Shown here: positions 16,933 through 26,122 of the stretch, in pieces | Position numbering within the stretch: position 1 is the first letter of the stretch | Layout of the letters: the number at the start of each line of letters is the position of its first letter | Assembly: GCF_000331575.1 (NCBI RefSeq) | Contig: NZ_KB223527.1 | Coordinates: 903,842-967,841 of the forward strand | Reading direction: 5' to 3' | Length of the DNA stretch: 64,000 nucleotides | Origin: Calidifontibacillus oryziterrae | GTDB lineage: Bacteria; Bacillota; Bacilli; Bacillales; Bacillaceae_J | Made by a program: the position numbers and the translations under genes | Notes under the pieces: model-generated | The model's database searches: none | Seen by the model: the letters and a program-made list of their open reading frames with translations, nothing else | What the model was told of the DNA's origin: nothing

Positions 16933-17973
16933 TTATACGGCCCCTTCCTGCAAGAATGGTGCAGCAGCTTCCTTCGTAATATATTTTTGATCGAGTAGTT
17001 CTTTTATTGACATTTCAAGAGTATGCATTCCGGCAGCTTTACTAGTTTGCATAACGTTTTGAATTTGATGAATTTTTTCGTTACGAATTAAGTTTTTAAT
17101 TGCGGATGTATTCACTAATATTTCCGTCGCAGCCTTTCGCCCAGATTTATCCGCCTTTTGAAACAGACGTTGAGAAACAATGGATGCTAATACTGTTGCC
17201 AGCTGAATTCGGACTTGTGCTTGCTGATTAGGTGGAAACACGTCAATTATCCGGTCAATTGTTGCAGGAGCACTCGTCGTATGCAATGTACCAAGCACTA
17301 GGTGTCCTGTTTCTGCAGCAGTTATTGCCGTTGAAATTGTTTCCAAGTCACGCATCTCACCTACAAGAATAACATCGGGGTCTTGCCGCAAGCATGCGCG
17401 CAGACCATTGGCGAAATTTTGCGTATCAAAACCAACCTCTCGTTGATCAATAATACAGTAATGGTGCTTGTGTAAATATTCAATGGGATCCTCAAGTGTA
17501 ATAATATGCCTTCTCATATTTCGGTTCATATAGTCAATCATCGCTGCTAAAGTTGTCGATTTTCCACTTCCCGTCGGTCCAGTGACAAGAACAAGACCTT
17601 GTGGTTTTTTCGCAATTTCTTTGAGTACATCTGGCATTTGTAAATCTTCTAACGTCGGGATTTTTGTTGGTACTGTACGGATCGCCATACTTATACAGCC
17701 CCGCTGATGATATGTGTTTACCCGAAATCGAGACAAGCCTGGGATACCATAAGAGAAATCAAGCTCCCCTCTATCTTTAAATTGCTCCCACTGAACGTCT
17801 GATAGAATCGCTTTCGCCATTCCATCAGTATCAACTGGTTTCAAAATCTCCTTGCCATACTGCTTCAAATCGCCATGAATTCTAAAAATCGGTGGAACCC
17901 CAACTGTCAGGTGAATGTCAGATGCCCCCAATTCATAGGCTGCACGAAGCAACTGATCTAATCGTTCTTTCAT
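16933..17973 (-). CDS. pilT: Pilus retraction ATPase PilT
   Basis: 346 residues of the hexameric secretion ATPase family that powers pilus retraction and twitching. The Walker A motif GPTGSGKSTTLAAMIDY, the Asp box, RACLRQDPDVILVGEMRD (Walker B with the PilT form of the motif) and the His box LGTLHTTSA are all present. The family-typical start is MKERLDQLLRAAYELGASDIH, so I use the ATG at 17973 rather than the ATG four codons earlier. Its presence separates this system from the competence (ComG) pseudopilus, which has no retraction ATPase. Confidence 0.95.
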   Translation of the reverse strand: MKERLDQLLRAAYELGASDIHLTVGVPPIFRIHGDLKQYGKEILKPVDTDGMAKAILSDVQWEQFKDRGELDFSYGIPGLSRFRVNTYHQRGCISMAIRTVPTKIPTLEDLQMPDVLKEIAKKPQGLVLVTGPTGSGKSTTLAAMIDYMNRNMRRHIITLEDPIEYLHKHHYCIIDQREVGFDTQNFANGLRACLRQDPDVILVGEMRDLETISTAITAAETGHLVLGTLHTTSAPATIDRIIDVFPPNQQAQVRIQLATVLASIVSQRLFQKADKSGRKAATEILVNTSAIKNLIRNEKIHQIQNVMQTSKAAGMHTLEMSIKELLDQKYITKEAAAPFLQEGAV

Positions 17974-17987
17974 CACCAACACCATCC

Positions 17988-19628
17988 TTATTCATCTACG
18001 GCAACCCGTAATACTTCCTCTACGGTTGTGATTCCTTGCTTTGCTTTTAATAAGCCGTCATCTACAAGGAAGATCATCCCGTTCCGCATCGCGTAATCTC
18101 GTATTTTAGAAATCGATTGGTTGTTAATCATTAACGCCCGAATCTCATCGTCTATTACCAATACCTCTTGAACTGCTAATCTCCCACGATAGCCAGTACC
18201 GCGGCAGTTCCCACAGCCACGGCCCCGATAAAGCTTGTCTACCTTCATACCTCTTTTTGCAAAAAACTCTTTCTCAAATTGAGCCGGGGTATATGGTTCT
18301 CGACACTCTTTACAAACTCTGCGCAACAGTCTTTGCGCCACGACACCCGATAACGAGGAAACAACAAGATATGGTTCAATATCCATATCTATCAATCTGG
18401 GGATCGCACCAATCGCACTGTTTGTGTGAAGTGTGCTTAATACTAAATGACCTGTAAGGGAAGAACGAATGGCAATTTCTGCCGTCTCCCCATCACGGAT
18501 CTCCCCAACCATGATTATGTTTGGATCCTGGCGTAAGATCGAGCGTAAACCTGCAGCAAATGTTAAACCGACTTTGCTATTTACTTGAACTTGGTTAATA
18601 CCCTCAATTTGATATTCAACCGGATCTTCAATCGTAATAATGTTTACCTCATCTGAGTTGAGATGGTTTAACGCTGCATACAAGGTCGATGACTTCCCTG
18701 AACCTGTTGGGCCGGTTATTAATATAATACCAGAAGGTTGTTCTATCAGCTTTACAAAGCGGTTATAGTTAACTTTATTAAAGCCTAAATCATCCAAATT
18801 ATTTAAAACACTACTTAAATCTAGGATCCGGATAACAATTTTATCGCCATACACTGTCGGTAACGTTGATATCCGTAAATCAACTGGCGTCATATTCAAG
18901 CTGATTTTGATTCGGCCATCTTGTGGCAATCGTGATTCGGTAATATTTAAGTTCGCCATGATTTTTATCCGGGCAGTTAACTGACTTTGAGCCGCTTTCG
19001 ATAACGTCCGTTCTGTTTTTAAAACGCCGTCGACGCGATAACGGATCACCACAGTTGTTTCATGTGGGTCAATGTGAATATCACTAGCTTTAAGCTGGAT
19101 CCCTTGTAATAAGATTTGGTTTACTAGATCAATAACCGTTGACTCATCATCATCAAGACCGATCGCGCTATCTAACGAGCTACCTGAGCTTGCTGATTGC
19201 ATATGATAATACTTATTAATCGCTTGTAAAATATCATCCTTTGTAGCGATAACTGGTGAAATTTGCAAACCAGTTGCCATCCGCAAGTCATCAATTGCGT
19301 AATAGTCCATCGGATCATTCATCGCAACGGTTAACTGGTTTCCTTCTTTCCGTAATGGAATTAAAAGCTTTCTTTTCGCAAGCTCTAATGGAACAAGGTT
19401 GAGTAATTTCGTATCAATTGGATAACGGTATAAGCTTATATGTGGAATACCTAGCTGAAACTCTAATACTTCTATTAGTTGATGCTCTGTAATATAGCGT
19501 TTTTCAACAAGCGCATCACCAAGTTTTTTAGATTTCTCTTTAGTCTTTAATGTATCTTGTAGCTGTTCTTCCGTAATAATACCTGACTCAACGAGCAAGT
19601 CACCGAGTCGCTTTCGCTTCGTTGCCAT
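17988..19628 (-). CDS. pilB: Pilus extension ATPase PilB
   Basis: 546 residues. An N-terminal MshEN domain (residues about 1-130, LGDLLVESGIITEEQLQDTL and LGDALVEKRYITEHQLIEVL) precedes the ATPase core with GPTGSGKSSTLYAAL, RSILRQDPNIIMVGEIRDGE and LSTLHTNSA. The zinc tetracysteine motif CKEC ... CGNC typical of PilB/GspE is near residue 450. MshEN domains often bind c-di-GMP, which would fit the riboswitch in this cluster; I have not confirmed the ligand residues. The start is the ATG at 19628 with AAGGGGG seven bases upstream. Confidence 0.95.
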   Translation of the reverse strand: MATKRKRLGDLLVESGIITEEQLQDTLKTKEKSKKLGDALVEKRYITEHQLIEVLEFQLGIPHISLYRYPIDTKLLNLVPLELAKRKLLIPLRKEGNQLTVAMNDPMDYYAIDDLRMATGLQISPVIATKDDILQAINKYYHMQSASSGSSLDSAIGLDDDESTVIDLVNQILLQGIQLKASDIHIDPHETTVVIRYRVDGVLKTERTLSKAAQSQLTARIKIMANLNITESRLPQDGRIKISLNMTPVDLRISTLPTVYGDKIVIRILDLSSVLNNLDDLGFNKVNYNRFVKLIEQPSGIILITGPTGSGKSSTLYAALNHLNSDEVNIITIEDPVEYQIEGINQVQVNSKVGLTFAAGLRSILRQDPNIIMVGEIRDGETAEIAIRSSLTGHLVLSTLHTNSAIGAIPRLIDMDIEPYLVVSSLSGVVAQRLLRRVCKECREPYTPAQFEKEFFAKRGMKVDKLYRGRGCGNCRGTGYRGRLAVQEVLVIDDEIRALMINNQSISKIRDYAMRNGMIFLVDDGLLKAKQGITTVEEVLRVAVDE

Positions 19629-19654
19629 TCTCAATCCCCCTTCTCTACGATTTG

Positions 19655-20914
19655 TTATTTAAACAAATCATTTTCAAGCTCCTCGAATAGAAGTTTGCGT
19701 TTTTTAATAACATCTTTGTCATCAGCAGGGTCTAGTTCTTTATTTTCACGATGAAATAACGGGATGTCCTGATTATCATTTGCTTTTTCCACATTTTCAG
19801 CCTTTCGCTCTTCAAGTAGTGGATCACTTTCATTTTGTGTTTTTTCCTGATTGTTTGTTTTTTCATCATCAGCCTTATCAGGAACTTCAATCACAAAATC
19901 ACCTAGATCTGAAAGCAAATGTTCCATTTTGGATGTGTTTACTTGAGGATCATTCTCGCTTTCATCCTCTTTAGCTTCAGATTCAGGCTCAGCTTCAGCG
20001 GCGTGATCTGAGTCAGGTTTAATTTCTATTTCATAAAGCATATCTTCTAGAGTTGCGCTGGAATCAACCTCTTCCTCAACCTTTGATTGTTCAGATTGAG
20101 CTGGCACATCATCATGATCACTAGCGATCGTTTCAACATCTATTTCATGAACTTTCTCGATTGAGTGGTTTATGATCGTATGAATTTCAGCTTCTTCATC
20201 ATAATCATTTTCAATATCATTGTCTTCACCGATTTCAATCGATTCCTCAACATTGTGAACATCAATTTGTTGTTCAACAACAGTATTTTCTTCAGCATCT
20301 GTCCTATCCTTATCATCTATCGGCAAATCCCATTGTGTATGGTTACGTATAGCGAGATCGTTATTTTCAATTATTTCAGATTGAATTTCATGTGAAAACT
20401 CAGGCTCATTAATAGAATTGTCAGCTTCAATCAAAGTACTATTATTTTCTACAGTTGAACCTGCTTCATTAAAGCTAGTTTCGATTTGTGTTTCTTCGTT
20501 ATCTTCAACGGGGGCATCGTTAGATTTTCTTTTTTGTTCTAATGAACGAATGTACTCATCTATTTTCCTTTGATCCATGTGTAAGTCAGCCTTACGAGTT
20601 GTTTCTTCAACGTTGGTAGTTCCATCTAATGGTTGTGACAAATTTCCCGGCTGCAATTCTTCTTGTAGTAATTCATCCTCATTAGAATCCTTATATTTAG
20701 TTAGGATTACAGCCACGCACAGCACTAATAGTAATGTTGCTGCTATAGCAATCTGTAAATTATATAACTGTGAGATAAATTGAAAAATAATTGCAAACAC
20801 CATCGATAGTAGAACAATAATAATTTTTTTCTTTTTTTTCATTTTAATTGGCACGAATAAAAGCACGAATAGTGCAATCCCTGTGCCTATGATAGCGGAG
20901 ATTAATTCTATCAT
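19655..20914 (-). CDS. Membrane protein with acidic cytoplasmic tail, unknown function
   Basis: I do not recognise this family. The 419-residue product has three membrane segments in the first 80 residues (LISAIIGTGIALFVLLFV, IIIVLLSMVFAIIFQFIS, IAIAATLLLVLCVAVIL). About 300 very acidic, low-complexity residues follow (rich in E, D, N), ending in a short basic-acidic helix (KDVIKKRKLLFEELENDLFK). The KMKKKKK loop after the first segment and K-rich flank after the third put the tail in the cytoplasm by the positive-inside rule. It starts 27 bases before pilB behind a good GAGGTGG site, so it probably leads the pilB operon. It has the same layout as the 897-residue protein at 23319. Confidence 0.6.
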   Translation of the reverse strand: MIELISAIIGTGIALFVLLFVPIKMKKKKKIIIVLLSMVFAIIFQFISQLYNLQIAIAATLLLVLCVAVILTKYKDSNEDELLQEELQPGNLSQPLDGTTNVEETTRKADLHMDQRKIDEYIRSLEQKRKSNDAPVEDNEETQIETSFNEAGSTVENNSTLIEADNSINEPEFSHEIQSEIIENNDLAIRNHTQWDLPIDDKDRTDAEENTVVEQQIDVHNVEESIEIGEDNDIENDYDEEAEIHTIINHSIEKVHEIDVETIASDHDDVPAQSEQSKVEEEVDSSATLEDMLYEIEIKPDSDHAAEAEPESEAKEDESENDPQVNTSKMEHLLSDLGDFVIEVPDKADDEKTNNQEKTQNESDPLLEERKAENVEKANDNQDIPLFHRENKELDPADDKDVIKKRKLLFEELENDLFK

Positions 20915-20949
20915 AAACCCACCTCATTCCTGTTTATCACAGTGTCTAT

Positions 20950-20979
20950 ATAAAAAGCGAACCCTTGCAGTGGATTCGC
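20950..20979 (-). terminator. Terminator after the VanW-like gene
   Basis: On the minus strand GCGAATCC and GGGTTCGC (20957-20979, one T-G pair) form a stem with a seven-base loop, followed by TTTTTATAT. It separates the upstream membrane-protein genes from the pilB transcript, suggesting that the latter has its own promoter in 20915-20950 or depends on read-through. Confidence 0.78.
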
Positions 20980-21101
20980 CATTTTATTTTCTCTCATATT
21001 ATAATATCAAAAAATAGGAAACTATTAACCAAATTAGTGATAGGTTTGTGAACATTCGTTGAAGATTTTCCTAAACACACTCACATCTTGGTTATTATAT
21101 T

Positions 21102-22364
21102 TTATTCATTTTCATTCTGTTCATCGACTGCGGTATTCCCTGATACACTTTCAGCAATCTCTGCTAAAGCATCTAGTTCAGCTTTAAGATTGGCTATCGT
21201 TTCTGAATCAGGCTTAAGTGGCACTTGCAGGACAGCATGAACTGGTGGGTAGTAATCTTCAGATATAAACTCTGATTCAATAACCGCTCCACTTTCATTC
21301 AGCTTGTTTCGATAAACTTGAACAATTTTCCCTTCTTTTCCTTCATCGATTAGATTTGATGTATTCCGTTGTATAGCCGGACTCGGTTGAATAATTTGCT
21401 TTTGTGGTAGTGTTTGTTCATTTTTCAAAACTACCTCAAATTTATTTTCGTGGGCATATCCCTCAACTGTTACTTTTAGTGAAGAATCTGCCAGCTGTAA
21501 GCCAATAGCTACATCGGATATACTCATGTTTGTAAAAGCAAGGTCCATCGTACTTGGCTTAACCTTTGCGTCAAAACCTAATTTGCTATATGTTGGCAAA
21601 ACAGAATGTATGTGTCTCTCTTCAACATTTAATCCTGCCTTTAGTACTGCTTCATATAGGCCTGTAGCAATCACATTTAAGCCTTGTAGTCGTTGCTCAG
21701 AAATGAGATCACTTTTGATAGTAGATAGAAGCGAATAAGATTCCATTGATTTAAGAGGAATAGGGTTTACCGAATTTACCCATTCTTCAATGATTGCTTC
21801 CATTTCCTGGTCAAAGCCAGTTATTACACTTTCTGACAAAATTTCGACTCCGCCTTGATTTATACTAAGCAAGAATTCACTCATATAAAATTCAAAGGAC
21901 CCCTGCTTCAAATTCACGACATTGCCCTTTATAGTATCTGCTAGTTTCTCATAGTCAATAGACTTGGCGATTACTTCATTATAAGTTGTAACCTGTTCCT
22001 TCAGACTATCTATATTTACTGCAGCAAGTAAAGGCGAGGCTTGTCCATTGACAACAGCTTCCACACTACCTTTTATATCAAATTGAAGAAATGAAGGGTC
22101 TAATTGCACAACATCTTCCTGATATTTTAGTGTAAAGGAACTATTTGCCTTCCATTCATCAATCGCTTCTAGCACCTTGCTCATTGCCTCTTGGCTTTCT
22201 ATACCTTGTAAAGAAACTGGCCCAACTTTAGTCCCCTCAGAGTATCCGGTGGATTCTTTAAAAACAGTTTCATAAGCAAATGCCCCAAGGGAAGAGGACC
22301 CGATTACAAAGGCAGTACATGCTATTAATAACAATAGTATTTTTAGATCGAGCCAACGACTCAC
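21102..22364 (-). CDS. Membrane-anchored extracellular protein, VanW/YoaR N-terminal type
   Basis: 420 residues with one N-terminal membrane anchor (LKILLLLIACTAFVIGSSSLG) and an otherwise extracellular product. The region from about residue 45 (VGPVSLQGIESQEAMSKVLEAI, then FTLKYQEDVVQLDPSFLQFDI) resembles the repeated peptidoglycan-binding-like domain found ahead of VanW domains in YoaR-type proteins, but I see no VanW domain at the C-terminus. I start at the GTG at 22364, which has AAGGGGG eight bases upstream; a GTG seven codons earlier overlaps the PRC gene. Function unknown; linkage suggests a role at the pilus-wall interface (inference). Confidence 0.55.
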   Translation of the reverse strand: MSRWLDLKILLLLIACTAFVIGSSSLGAFAYETVFKESTGYSEGTKVGPVSLQGIESQEAMSKVLEAIDEWKANSSFTLKYQEDVVQLDPSFLQFDIKGSVEAVVNGQASPLLAAVNIDSLKEQVTTYNEVIAKSIDYEKLADTIKGNVVNLKQGSFEFYMSEFLLSINQGGVEILSESVITGFDQEMEAIIEEWVNSVNPIPLKSMESYSLLSTIKSDLISEQRLQGLNVIATGLYEAVLKAGLNVEERHIHSVLPTYSKLGFDAKVKPSTMDLAFTNMSISDVAIGLQLADSSLKVTVEGYAHENKFEVVLKNEQTLPQKQIIQPSPAIQRNTSNLIDEGKEGKIVQVYRNKLNESGAVIESEFISEDYYPPVHAVLQVPLKPDSETIANLKAELDALAEIAESVSGNTAVDEQNENE

Positions 22365-22377
22365 TACGAATGCCCCC

Positions 22378-23229
22378 TTATTCACTATCTACATTCATAG
22401 ATAGTTCCACGATTACACTTGGGCCTTCCTCCTGTGCCTTGACAATGTCTTCTTCTGTTAAAACAGTCCCGCTACTAATAATGATATTGCCGTTTTTATC
22501 GTAAATATCTTTTGTAACAGTTTTTCCTTTTAAAATATCGATCTGTTTAGATTTAATTGACTGTACTTCCGATGAAGAACTAGGTTGTGCTTCTGTTCTC
22601 ATTTGGACTCCTTCAAACGGATCACTCTTTTGTGGAAGTACGGCATCAATAGAAGTAGCTGCCATATGTGATGACTCTTCAATTTCTGCATATCGTTCTG
22701 CTGTAGCATTTTTTTCACTTTTAACATCTTGGTTTAATTCTTCAATTGAATTAAGGAAGTATTTCTGTACATCCTCTTTAACAATAATAATATCTTTCCC
22801 AAAAGTTAATACAGCAGTTGATGGTAGTGCTACCTCATTACTAGGTAGCTTTAACATCGTACCTAATATTTGACCATTATCTTCATCAACGTAATACTCG
22901 GTAACTTCTCCGATTAATTCACCTTTACGTGTCATAACTTTCGTACCGTTGATTTTTATTTTCTTATTGACTAATTGATTCGCAATTGGGATCTCATTTA
23001 GGTCAATAATGGCACTCTCACTTTCAACTGTAACAGCGTATTCACCAATTCCAACAACTTTTTTGAAAGGTATTGCTTTTACACTAACTTGCCAATCATC
23101 GTGCTCAATTGTTAAAAAATCGATCGAACCTTTATCCGGATTAATAACTAATGACTTAACTGATCCAACCTGTTGCCCATCAGCGATACTGATAATCGGC
23201 AGTCCAAGAATCTGATTACTTTTTTTCAT
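22378..23229 (-). CDS. PRC-barrel domain protein
   Basis: 283 residues with two PRC-barrel repeats: ILGLPIISIADGQQVGSVKS from about residue 6 and KVMTRKGELIGEVTEYYVDE from about residue 100. The C-terminal ~110 residues contain a polar linker and a short domain (KTVTKDIYDKNGNIIISSGT). PRC barrels are small beta-barrels used as adaptors in RNA processing and photosynthetic centres; in Bacillus, YlmC/YrrD are relatives. I use the ATG at 23229, beginning MKKSNQILG; the longer GTG frame lacks a binding site. It sits between two membrane-protein genes of the pilus block, which suggests a cytoplasmic adaptor (inference). Confidence 0.72.
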   Translation of the reverse strand: MKKSNQILGLPIISIADGQQVGSVKSLVINPDKGSIDFLTIEHDDWQVSVKAIPFKKVVGIGEYAVTVESESAIIDLNEIPIANQLVNKKIKINGTKVMTRKGELIGEVTEYYVDEDNGQILGTMLKLPSNEVALPSTAVLTFGKDIIIVKEDVQKYFLNSIEELNQDVKSEKNATAERYAEIEESSHMAATSIDAVLPQKSDPFEGVQMRTEAQPSSSSEVQSIKSKQIDILKGKTVTKDIYDKNGNIIISSGTVLTEEDIVKAQEEGPSVIVELSMNVDSE

Positions 23230-23318
23230 TCTTTTCACCACACCTGTTCCTTTATATTCACGAATCGTCACATCTTTTTATATTTTAACATGATTTGCCT
23301 GAAAGAAAATAAAAATTG

Positions 23319-26012
23319 TTATTTTATGTCTTGACAATATTTATCAAACAAATAAAGAATCTCTTCCATCAGTATTGGATATTGATCAAATCGATCAATT
23401 AAATCTGTTAATAATTTTGACAAACTTTCATATTTTTCTTCATAAATATAATGCTCTACAAGTAATTGAGCAAATGTATAGTAGTCTTGATCCGGCAATT
23501 CTGGGTGTAAATACTCCTTTATTAAATGCTCGTATTCATCAGGCGCTGTCATGCTGCGAGATAAATGGATCTCGGACACCATCGTATGAAACATTTGTTG
23601 CTGGATCTTTGATTTTCTTTGTTCTTTCAGTTGAGTTGTCTGCTCATCTACCTCTATATGTTGTTGTGATTCTAGATGTGGTTGTTGTTCAGATCCTTGA
23701 TCTGTTCCGTTTTCTTGTTCGTGTTGTTCAATATTTAGTTCTTGGCCTTGAGCCTGCTCTTGGTCTTGTTCAACACTTTGTTCTAAATCTAGATCGTGGC
23801 GTTGATCTTCCTCAACACTTTGTTCTAAGTCTAGATCGTGGTGTTGATCATCCTCAACACTTTGTTGTAAGTCTAGTTCTTGAATTTGATCTTCGCTTTG
23901 TTCTGAGTCTTGTTCTTGATCTTGATTTTCGATTTGTTCGTAATCTTGTTCCTCGCCCTGATCTTCACTCTGCTCTATAATTTGCTCTTGATCTGTTTCC
24001 TCAACCTCTATTTCAAATTCTTGATTTGGTAATACTGCTTCTAGTAAATCTTCTTCTTGTTCAAGATCTACATCTTTTTGTTGTTGTATATCTTGAACAG
24101 AATCTTGCTCTGCGCAATTTTCTTGGTCAGCTTCTTCATTATGTTCTTCTTGTTGAACAAATTCTTCTAGAACATCGTCATTCTCGACTTCTACTAATTC
24201 TTCAAGTACTTGATCCTCTAGTTTAGTTGAATCTTGTTCTTCCTCTTCTGGTGAATCTTGTTCTTCCTCATTTGCTAATTCAGCATCAAGCAGGGGTTCT
24301 GCTTCTTCATGATCTTCTTCCATAAAGACAAGATTCTGATCAAGCTCCTGTTCATTTCCACCTTCTAAAACGTGCTCAGGCTCATTTGTTTCATTTATTA
24401 CAATGTCATGTTCTTGTTCTTCATCTTGATCTAAATCTTCATCAGTGGCTTCGTCATATTTGCCTTCTAATGGTTCTTCTACATCTAGCTCTAATCCATC
24501 TGTTTCAACTAATGTTTGTTCATCCGTTTCTTCAAATTTCCGGATCGATTCATCATCTACATCTTGAATTAAATCTTCTTCATGAGCATCGTCATAGTCC
24601 TTTTCTAGCAGTTCCTCCAGCACTTGACCTTCTGCCTCTGTTGAACCTTGGTTTTCTACTACTTCAGTTGAATCAATATCATGATCATCAGGGGTAATTT
24701 CGCCCTGTGTTTCACTATCTGTTTCAGCTTCAATACTTTCGTCAACCATTTCAGATGGGTCGTTCACTTCCTCTAGTATTGATTCAACATTTTCATCGAT
24801 ATATACCACATCAGAGCTTTCATCATGATCATTTATTTCTATATCAGCTGATTCTAAATTGATTTCAGTAACAATTTCAGCATCGGTTACTTCTTCTACT
24901 ATTACATCTATTTCTTCGTCTTCAAATGTATTAGCCATTGCTTCATCATCCACATTGTTCTCATCTTGTTGCTCTAAGGAATCATATTCTGTTTCTTCCA
25001 CGTTTTCAGCTTCCACGTTTCCAGCATCCACGTTTTCAGCGTCTACAGTGTCTTCTATGAGGGCCTCTGTATCAAGCTCTGCATCCCCAATATTCCTAAC
25101 CTCTTCTTCATCACTATTGCAGGTTCCATCTTCAATGTCTTCATCTTCTTCTACATTCTCAGGGAAGTCTTTTTCAAAAGTTTCCTCGATAGCTCCATTA
25201 GTGTTCATTTCCTCAAGGTCTATCGTGGTATTATCATTATGATCAACATATTCAAATTCTAAATCTTCTTCCTTATCATTTGCATCTAAAAGCGCTTGTT
25301 CCTCATCAGTTTCCTCGTCAGTTTTCTCGACGGTTTTAATAGAATCCAAGTCTTCACTACTTATAACATTTACAGGATGATCCTCTAAAAGCTGTTGTTC
25401 GACTTCTATATTAGTTTCGTTTGATACGATGTCCATATTTCTTTCAACACCGTCTTGTTCAGTGGGAATTTCATCCTGACTTACATCGCCATTATCCTCT
25501 TGCATACCATTTTGTAGCTCTTCAGCAGGTTGTGCCTCAAGGTCATCATCAAGTATTTCATTCTCGTTATCGGAAATTTCATCTGAATCAACACTGTTCT
25601 CAACCTGAACTGCTTCGTTTAGATTTTCATATTCAAACGTTTCTATTCCATCTCTTCCTGCATCTCTTCCTGCATCTCTACCTGTATGATCATCTAAGTC
25701 ACGATCGACTAATAAATATGTATCATTTATACCCAACCGTTCACTTTCGCCTGAATGGTCCGAATAAATAAGCATTGTTCGAAGTTTTTTCTCTGTAAAA
25801 TAAGTAACAATAAGAGCAAAGCCAAATAACATAATTAATGTTTGCCATAGCTCATAATTAAAATAATTATTAGCTACAAGGCCTAACAATGCTAATACAA
25901 AAGAAACAACAATAATTAAAAGCTTTCCCTTCGAATTAAAACCTAGCGGGATAATATATAGAATAGGTATTAATAGCAAAATCGTTAAAAAGGCAAATAA
26001 AAATAACTTCAA
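23319..26012 (-). CDS. Giant acidic-tail membrane protein, unknown function
   Basis: I do not recognise this family. The 897 residues start with three membrane segments (FLFAFLTILLLIPILYII, LIIVVSFVLALLGLVANNY, WQTLIMLFGFALIVTYF). About 720 residues made almost wholly of E, D, Q, N, V and T follow, with extremely low pI, and then a compact-looking C-terminal domain of some 80 residues (DEYEHLIKEYLHPELP, FAQLLVEHYIYEEKYESLSK). Charged loops place the tail in the cytoplasm. It includes (GRDA)n repeats near residue 112 and tandem 14-residue LEQSVEEDQRHDLD units. The start is a TTG behind AAGGTGAG. Divergent from the first minor-pilin cassette; possibly a cytoplasmic hub or tether for the pilus machine (speculation). 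Confidence 0.6.
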   Translation of the reverse strand: MKLFLFAFLTILLLIPILYIIPLGFNSKGKLLIIVVSFVLALLGLVANNYFNYELWQTLIMLFGFALIVTYFTEKKLRTMLIYSDHSGESERLGINDTYLLVDRDLDDHTGRDAGRDAGRDGIETFEYENLNEAVQVENSVDSDEISDNENEILDDDLEAQPAEELQNGMQEDNGDVSQDEIPTEQDGVERNMDIVSNETNIEVEQQLLEDHPVNVISSEDLDSIKTVEKTDEETDEEQALLDANDKEEDLEFEYVDHNDNTTIDLEEMNTNGAIEETFEKDFPENVEEDEDIEDGTCNSDEEEVRNIGDAELDTEALIEDTVDAENVDAGNVEAENVEETEYDSLEQQDENNVDDEAMANTFEDEEIDVIVEEVTDAEIVTEINLESADIEINDHDESSDVVYIDENVESILEEVNDPSEMVDESIEAETDSETQGEITPDDHDIDSTEVVENQGSTEAEGQVLEELLEKDYDDAHEEDLIQDVDDESIRKFEETDEQTLVETDGLELDVEEPLEGKYDEATDEDLDQDEEQEHDIVINETNEPEHVLEGGNEQELDQNLVFMEEDHEEAEPLLDAELANEEEQDSPEEEEQDSTKLEDQVLEELVEVENDDVLEEFVQQEEHNEEADQENCAEQDSVQDIQQQKDVDLEQEEDLLEAVLPNQEFEIEVEETDQEQIIEQSEDQGEEQDYEQIENQDQEQDSEQSEDQIQELDLQQSVEDDQHHDLDLEQSVEEDQRHDLDLEQSVEQDQEQAQGQELNIEQHEQENGTDQGSEQQPHLESQQHIEVDEQTTQLKEQRKSKIQQQMFHTMVSEIHLSRSMTAPDEYEHLIKEYLHPELPDQDYYTFAQLLVEHYIYEEKYESLSKLLTDLIDRFDQYPILMEEILYLFDKYCQDIK
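23771..23893 (-). repeat. 42-bp tandem repeat inside the acidic gene
   Basis: Three near-identical units start at 23771, 23813 and 23855 (period 42 bp, 14 codons), each beginning CAACACTTTGTT on the plus strand. They keep frame and encode LxQSVExDQxHDLD. A second in-frame repeat with a 12-bp unit (TCTTCCTGCATC) lies at 25651-25686 in the same gene. Confidence 0.85.
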
Positions 26013-26081
26013 GTTCTCACCTTCTTTCCAAAATTGTAAAAAATTCGCTTAATAATGACACTTTTCGACTATAAGCTATTG

Positions 26082-26087
26082 TATAAT
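26082..26087 (+). promoter_or_regulatory. Candidate -10 for minor-pilin cassette 1
   Basis: TATAAT lies 36 bases ahead of the first cassette gene, in the 110-base divergent region. No clear -35 at normal spacing. The region must also hold the promoter for the minus-strand acidic gene. Confidence 0.4.
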
Positions 26088-26122
26088 AAAGTTGAGTATT
26101 TTAAAAGAAGGGTTAGGGTATT

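Noticed and set aside
23375-25771. Several long plus-strand ORFs opposite the acidic-tail gene
   Set aside because: They are shadows of biased GAA/GAT/CAA codons on the other strand: hydrophobic L/V/H-rich or S-rich products without binding sites.
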